Part shown: positions 13,402 through 17,427 of the stretch, one piece after another | How positions within the stretch are numbered: position 1 is the first letter of the stretch | Layout: each line of letters begins with the position of its first letter | Source: Bacillota bacterium | GTDB taxonomy: Bacteria > Bacillota > Bacilli > Bacillales > Cytobacillaceae | Length of the DNA: 17,427 bases | NCBI GenBank assembly: GCA_030705745.1 | Contig: JAUZPT010000019.1 | Span: 1-17,427 of the forward strand | Reading direction: 5' to 3' | Program-made: the position numbers and the translations under genes | Notes under the pieces: model-generated | Databases searched by the model: none | What the model saw: only the letters and a program-made list of their open reading frames with translations | Told to the model about the DNA's origin: nothing

Positions 13402-13425
13402 AAAAAAGCCGCCACAAAGTGCGAC
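13402..13425 (-). terminator. terminator of the secreted S53 protease gene
   Basis: On the minus strand, AAAAAGTCGC pairs with GCGGCTTTTT (one T-G wobble) around ACTTTGTG, and the T run extends into TTTTTTGG. It lies 18 bases after the protease stop. Confidence 0.75.
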
Positions 13426-13442
13426 TTTTTCAGATTGGGCTT

Positions 13443-15332
13443 TTATTTATCTGAGGCCCCAAATTTTTCTGCCAATTTTGTTACATCAGGAATTCCTAAT
13501 CCCGTTGCCTGATTATAAAGAGTGCCAGGTGTTCCAGTATAGAATAGATTATCGTTCTCTGCCCCTTGTTTATTTAATGGCGTGAACGGTGAAGATGCCT
13601 GTTGAGCAAAACGGTAAATTTGTGGATTCCAGAATCCAACTTGAGTATTGTCCGCACTATTAATTAAAGCAGATAAGCCATTTAACTGTGGAGATACGAA
13701 GCTTGTTCCTCCATACACAGCGTAACCTGCATTTGTACCAGGCTGACCAGGGTCACTAAAATAAACATAATATCCAGTGTATGGATCTGCATTCATAGAA
13801 AGATCAGGAAGGTTTCTTCCAGTTCCATTTCCTGAAATGAGCGTTGGTTGTTTAAATGTCGCAGTCGATAAATCTGCAGAAATATTCCATTCGTCAACAG
13901 CTGAGAAATGATTTACACCACTTACTCCTTTTTGATAATCTGGTGTGGCAAAATAGCTGCTGAAACCTCCACCGCCCCCGCTGACTAATCTAGTATCCGG
14001 TAGATGTCTGGCCTTGAAATAATTAGAAAGATAATCCCAGCCCCATGCCCTTTCATCATTTACCTTGACATCCAGTCCTGTGGAATTAGAGTGGAATTGG
14101 AACGGTAATGTCGTTCCACCAGCAGCAGTGATGTAAGGACTTGAAGCTGGGAAGTCCGTAGTGAGTTTAAATACCTTATCGGCACCCCTCGTTTCATCAT
14201 ATGCACCTGCATCGCCTGATGACGCAAACATGGATATTCCTTGTGCTGCTGCTTGCATAAACAACTGATTAAAGGATTCTTCATATTCTGGAGCTTCCAT
14301 TTGCTGTTGCACATAAGAGTCGATACTTAGTTCACTTTGTCCCCAACTGACAGAAATCTGTTTCGCTTCGTTATCATTAATTGCATTTGAAAATGCATCA
14401 ACAAAGCCAGTATCAGAATTCGGTCCTACATACACATGGATATTGGCTTGTGGAGCAATGGCGCCTGATTGTTCTACATCCAGTGATGTTTCATCATAGC
14501 CACTCCAACCCGATCCTCCATCTACATCGGATAATTTAATTCGATTAGGCTTTGTAGAAATCCCAATATCATTCCAGAATTGATATGCATCGTCCGGATT
14601 AAATTCTGCTAATGTCACAATGCCAATTGTTTGGCCTGCACCAGTAGCTCCCTTTTGGTAAAGCGGATTGACGTTGTAATGATTCTGTAGATCTTTTGGC
14701 AATAGGCTAAGTGGCCCTTTTGGAACATCATTAGGATCTAATACCTCTGGTTGTTTAACTGCCCTTGATTCTAGATTTGAATAGTTATTTAATCCTAAAA
14801 TACATAAAATATTATTTGCAATTACTCCTGGAAGTGTAGGGTTTTTCTTTGTTGCGTGGATACTTTTCCCTTTATAACTAGCATATTGCAATTCTATATT
14901 CAGTGCTTTATTAAATTGTGCAACTGTTCCAGTAGCGGTAATAATTAAATTATCTGGATGAACATTAGATTGTATTCCAAAGGCTTGTAAGTAAGAGGTA
15001 GTAGCATTAATAAAGCTCGGATTAGGTGCATATTTTGCTTTAAATTCAGTTACATTGAGATACTTTCGATAATGCGGGGAGTTTGGCGTGACAGTTTCAT
15101 TAATGTATTTTTCTAAATCATTTTTGTTTTGAAGCTTCATGACAAAATCTACTGTTACCACCGTGCTCGGGTCCATGTCACCAAAATAATTCGTTCCTTG
15201 AAGAACAGCTGCGCCTGTTCCTTGTGGAACTACTTGATTTCCTGCTGCCGATACACTAAAGGCAGGTGTGCTACCAAATAAGAGAGTACCTGCCGCAGCT
15301 ACAGTTAGCAAAGATTTTTTCAAGTTTTTCAA
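13443..15332 (-). CDS. secreted S53 (sedolisin-family) serine-carboxyl protease
   Basis: 629 residues from TTG 15332-15330, seven bases after GGGGG (15344-15340). A frame opening at 15377 would put 15 residues, including the ribosome binding site, before the signal peptide. Signal peptide 1-30 (KNLKKS, a hydrophobic core, AFSVSA-AG). Pro-kumamolisin activation domain about 45-190 (YFGDMDPSTVVTVDFVM, SPHYRKYL, ATGTVAQFNKAL). Peptidase domain about 205-629 with E281 and D285 (ETSLDVE), D374 (SSGDAGA) and S544 (GGTSFVSP): the full Glu-Asp-Asp-Ser set. Such enzymes are secreted as zymogens and activate at acid pH. In the C-terminal calcium region the GWD Asp seen in kumamolisin appears as YN (606-607), with a two-residue insertion. 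A minus-strand TATAAT (15444-15439) lies upstream, with a poor -35. Confidence 0.9.
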   Translation of the reverse strand: MKNLKKSLLTVAAAGTLLFGSTPAFSVSAAGNQVVPQGTGAAVLQGTNYFGDMDPSTVVTVDFVMKLQNKNDLEKYINETVTPNSPHYRKYLNVTEFKAKYAPNPSFINATTSYLQAFGIQSNVHPDNLIITATGTVAQFNKALNIELQYASYKGKSIHATKKNPTLPGVIANNILCILGLNNYSNLESRAVKQPEVLDPNDVPKGPLSLLPKDLQNHYNVNPLYQKGATGAGQTIGIVTLAEFNPDDAYQFWNDIGISTKPNRIKLSDVDGGSGWSGYDETSLDVEQSGAIAPQANIHVYVGPNSDTGFVDAFSNAINDNEAKQISVSWGQSELSIDSYVQQQMEAPEYEESFNQLFMQAAAQGISMFASSGDAGAYDETRGADKVFKLTTDFPASSPYITAAGGTTLPFQFHSNSTGLDVKVNDERAWGWDYLSNYFKARHLPDTRLVSGGGGGFSSYFATPDYQKGVSGVNHFSAVDEWNISADLSTATFKQPTLISGNGTGRNLPDLSMNADPYTGYYVYFSDPGQPGTNAGYAVYGGTSFVSPQLNGLSALINSADNTQVGFWNPQIYRFAQQASSPFTPLNKQGAENDNLFYTGTPGTLYNQATGLGIPDVTKLAEKFGASDK

Positions 15333-15841
15333 AAAAATTCCCCCAGTAATTTTGTATATGTAGAACCCCGTGAACAAATTATTTTCCAGTTCTACAATTA
15401 TTGTTAATTTTTAAAAAAATTTACTATTTTTTAGAAAAATTATAACCAATTGATTTTATAATATTTATAATAATCAGTTTTTTTAAAAGGGATTGATCCT
15501 GATAAATTTACTTCTTAATTGAATTTCACATATAATTTTTTGAAGATAAAAAGCTGCAACCACTGTTTTCATTGAGTGAGTTATGATGGTTATTTCTATC
15601 AAATTATATAAATGAAATACTAGTGATATTTAAACTAAGATATTAGAATATTTCTATACCATTTCACCCTCTTTAAAAGTTTTTTAAAAAGAACATTAAC
15701 ATCGAAAAATTTAACTCCAATATGAATATCAAGCGGTAGTTAAATTATTTCTATTTCTTTTGATTATAATCCACAAAACGTTCTTAATAAAGAAATTATT
15801 TATGATAATTAATCCCTTAATTCGACAAGTTCTTAAGGATG

Positions 15842-16036
15842 TTATTTTCCTAATTGAGACAGAAGTTTTTCGAAAGAAATTAATATAACTAATAAAATAA
15901 AAGAACATCTTATTCCCAATTCAAACTGTTGATAAACTTGATAGAAAGTATGAATCATGGTGTAAGGATTAAAGTAGAGGTCGTCAGTGAACCAACTTTT
16001 GTCTATATATATATCCGTGATGACCGTAACAATCAT
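15842..16036 (-). CDS. doubtful 64-residue small protein with one membrane segment
   Basis: ATG 16036-16034, closing just inside the long protease spacer. The frame gives an aromatic-rich N-terminal half (KSWFTDDLYFNPY, FYQVYQQFE), a hydrophobic segment CSFILLVILISFE (about 44-56) and the tail KLLSQLGK. GAAGGT abuts the ATG with almost no spacing, so the ribosome binding site is poor. Composition is protein-like, not random, and could be the C-terminal remnant of a membrane protein. I recognise no family. Confidence 0.25.
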   Translation of the reverse strand: MIVTVITDIYIDKSWFTDDLYFNPYTMIHTFYQVYQQFELGIRCSFILLVILISFEKLLSQLGK

Positions 16037-16243
16037 ACCTTCAAACTAATAGATTCTCTCTTATATTAAATCCAAAATGCTAACCTATAATAAAGTGTAC
16101 CCTTTAATTAAACTTCAAATTTCACCTTCATTCACTTAACTAACTTCAAATCTTTTCTAACTCTAGTTCTTTAGTCTCTCTTAACTCTTAAATTTTTTAA
16201 AAATAAGAAACTTTTGTTCCTTACATATTCAGAATTAACAGAA

Positions 16244-16249
16244 TATAAT
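16244..16249 (+). promoter_or_regulatory. -10 element of the kumamolisin-like gene
   Basis: A perfect TATAAT 30 bases before the ATG. TTACAT at 16221-16226 is correctly spaced (17 bases) but is a poor -35, so activator dependence or another sigma factor is possible. Confidence 0.4.
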
Positions 16250-16278
16250 ACTCTAAACAACGTTAAGGAGGATGAAAA

Positions 16279-17427
16279 ATGGAAAACGAAAATCGTTCGT
16301 TAAATAACCAAGAACAAACCGGTTACGTACAGTTATTCGGAAGTGAGAGAAACTCGTTATCCGGTGCTCTAAAATCGGATCCAGTCCATCCCGATGAAGA
16401 TATGTCCGTAACTGTACTTGTTCGTCGTCCGTCAGTTACCAGTTTTCTAGAAAAAGCAAGTACTCCCCCCTTTACTTCAGTCCAACATCTTAGCCGTGAA
16501 GAATTTGTTGCTTCTCATGGTGTGGTTCAAAAAGACGTAAAAAAGGTGGAAGAATTCGCCCTTAACAACGGTCTTTTAATTAAAGAAGTTAACGCAGCCG
16601 CTGGTACCATACTCCTTACAGGACAAGCATCAGCTTTTAGCAAAGCCTTTGAAGTTCAGCTTACAAACTACGAGCATCCAAACTTTATCTATCGAGGACG
16701 TACCGGACATATTCGTATTCCAAAAGAACTTGCTGATATTGTTGAAGCGGTACTCGGACTGGACAACCGACCACAGCTTCGACCTCATTTTCAGATTTTT
16801 GAGCAAAAGAAAGAATCTCTTAGCGCTGAAACAACAAGGAACTCCTACACTCCCCCTCAAATTGCGCGTCTTTATAATTTTCCACAAAATATTAATTGCA
16901 GTGAACAGTGTATCGGTATTATTGAATTAGGCGGTGGTTATAACCGTGCTGAATTACAACATTACTTCTCCTCTCATGGAATTGTGGAACCAGGATTAAC
17001 AGACGTATCAGTTAATGGAGCAACCAATCAGCCGACAGGGGATCCTAGCGGGCCTGACGGTGAAGTCGTGTTAGATATTGAAGTGGCTGGAGCTGTTGCC
17101 CCAGGAGTGAAAATTGCGATTTACTTTGCTCCTAACACTGACGCAGGATTCCTTAACGCCATTACGACTGCTATCCACGACACTGTAAACAAGCCTTCTG
17201 TTATTTCCATTAGCTGGGGGGCCCCGGAGAGCCAATGGACCCACCAGGCAATGATCGCGATGGATCGTGCTTTTCAAGATGCAGCAGCACTAGGTGTAAC
17301 TATCTGTTGCGCCTCTGGTGATCGTGGCTCCGCCGATGGTGTTAATGACGGTCTCGTTCATGTTGATTTCCCAGCTGCCAGCCCCCATGTCCTTGGATGC
17401 GGTGGAACCCGGCTTGATAGCTCTGGC
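16279..17427 (+). CDS. kumamolisin-like S53 protease without signal peptide (3' end outside window)
   Basis: ATG 16279 follows AAGGAGG by seven bases. The frame stays open for 383 codons to the window edge, so the C-terminal part is missing. No signal peptide: the start MENENRSLNNQEQTGY is hydrophilic, as in the kumamolisin precursor. Pro-domain about 40-165 (DMSVTVLVRR, LSREEFVASHG, IYRGRTGHIRIP, VEAVLGLDNRP). Peptidase domain from about 188: IGIIELGGGYN, GATNQPTGDPSGPDGE, catalytic E262 and D266 (GEVVLDIE), APNTDAGFLNAITTAIHD, SISWGAPE and D348 in CCASGDRGSADG; the catalytic Ser lies beyond the window. Wording follows kumamolisin (acid-active, collagenolytic) closely. It is divergent from the secreted S53 gene 946 bases away, and the two differ in export route and motifs, so they are not a simple duplication. 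Confidence 0.92.
   Translation, partial: MENENRSLNNQEQTGYVQLFGSERNSLSGALKSDPVHPDEDMSVTVLVRRPSVTSFLEKASTPPFTSVQHLSREEFVASHGVVQKDVKKVEEFALNNGLLIKEVNAAAGTILLTGQASAFSKAFEVQLTNYEHPNFIYRGRTGHIRIPKELADIVEAVLGLDNRPQLRPHFQIFEQKKESLSAETTRNSYTPPQIARLYNFPQNINCSEQCIGIIELGGGYNRAELQHYFSSHGIVEPGLTDVSVNGATNQPTGDPSGPDGEVVLDIEVAGAVAPGVKIAIYFAPNTDAGFLNAITTAIHDTVNKPSVISISWGAPESQWTHQAMIAMDRAFQDAAALGVTICCASGDRGSADGVNDGLVHVDFPAASPHVLGCGGTRLDSSG

Larger units (their letters stand above)
15333..16278. other. long AT-rich spacer between the two divergent protease genes
   Basis: About 946 bases with no gene I can support firmly. It holds the minus-strand promoter region of the secreted protease (about 15340-15470), one weak small frame (15842-16036, minus), and a pyrimidine-rich plus strand at about 16105-16195 with ACTTCAAAT twice (16109 and 16142) and TTAACT-like words. 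No terminators, tRNA or insertion-sequence ends were seen. Confidence 0.5.

Noticed and set aside
15333..15377. ATG start 45 bases upstream for the secreted S53 protease
   Set aside because: It adds 15 residues that include the G-tract ribosome binding site and spoil the signal peptide start.
16649..16930. 93-codon plus-strand frame inside the kumamolisin-like gene
   Set aside because: It lies in another frame of a gene whose own frame is open for 383 codons and matches the S53 family throughout.
1..17427. CRISPR array, tRNA, rRNA, insertion sequence or phage module
   Set aside because: No regularly spaced repeats, cloverleaf sequences, transposase frames or terminal inverted repeats were seen on reading both strands.

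Overview
The window reads as chromosomal DNA from a low-GC Gram-positive of the Bacillaceae. The grounds are an AT-rich composition, AAGGAGG-type ribosome binding sites, U-tailed hairpin terminators, a cre (CcpA) site, a close KimA homologue behind a ydaO-type riboswitch, and a YxjC/YxjF-like gene pair. I see no rRNA, tRNA, CRISPR array, insertion sequence or phage gene, so the genus is not fixed by what is here.

Layout, left to right. The 3' end of a probable POT-family peptide transporter and its terminator come first (1-164). A 2-oxoglutarate/Fe(II) oxygenase of the isopenicillin-N-synthase type follows (352-1302), with a perfect cre just downstream of its -10. On the minus strand lies kimA (1510-3336), the high-affinity K+ importer, behind a c-di-AMP (ydaO) riboswitch at about 3498-3632. 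Divergent from it are a stand-alone 42-codon gene (3791-3919) and a c-di-GMP-I (GEMM) riboswitch with a terminator (4303-4444). The riboswitch heads an operon of two micropeptides (4504-4584 and 4630-4698), a DUF5317-like membrane protein (4824-5381) and a membrane GGDEF/HD-GYP protein (5371-7200).

Next, on the minus strand, are a 3-hydroxybutyrate dehydrogenase (7265-8041) and a GntP-family permease (8066-9352), a probable hydroxybutyrate uptake and oxidation pair. Divergent from them is a LysR regulator that is frameshifted and cut short (9537-9970). It is followed by a YhcW-like HAD phosphatase (10017-10670), a broken membrane-protein remnant, an AT-rich TDT/SLAC1-like membrane protein (about 11024-12127) and a FabG-like SDR (12409-13161). 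The right end holds two divergent S53 (sedolisin) proteases of different architecture: a secreted one with a signal peptide (13443-15332, minus) and a kumamolisin-like one without a signal peptide (16279-17427, plus) that runs off the window. About 950 bases separate them.

The most interesting part is 3.3-7.2 kb. Riboswitches for two different cyclic dinucleotides sit about 0.7 kb apart and face away from each other. The c-di-GMP switch appears to control an operon that itself encodes a c-di-GMP synthase/phosphodiesterase, preceded by two micropeptides that share MKF at the start and (F/W)KLD at the end although their KLD codons all differ. A 7-base complementarity between the aptamer core and the terminator arm suggests an OFF switch, that is, negative feedback.
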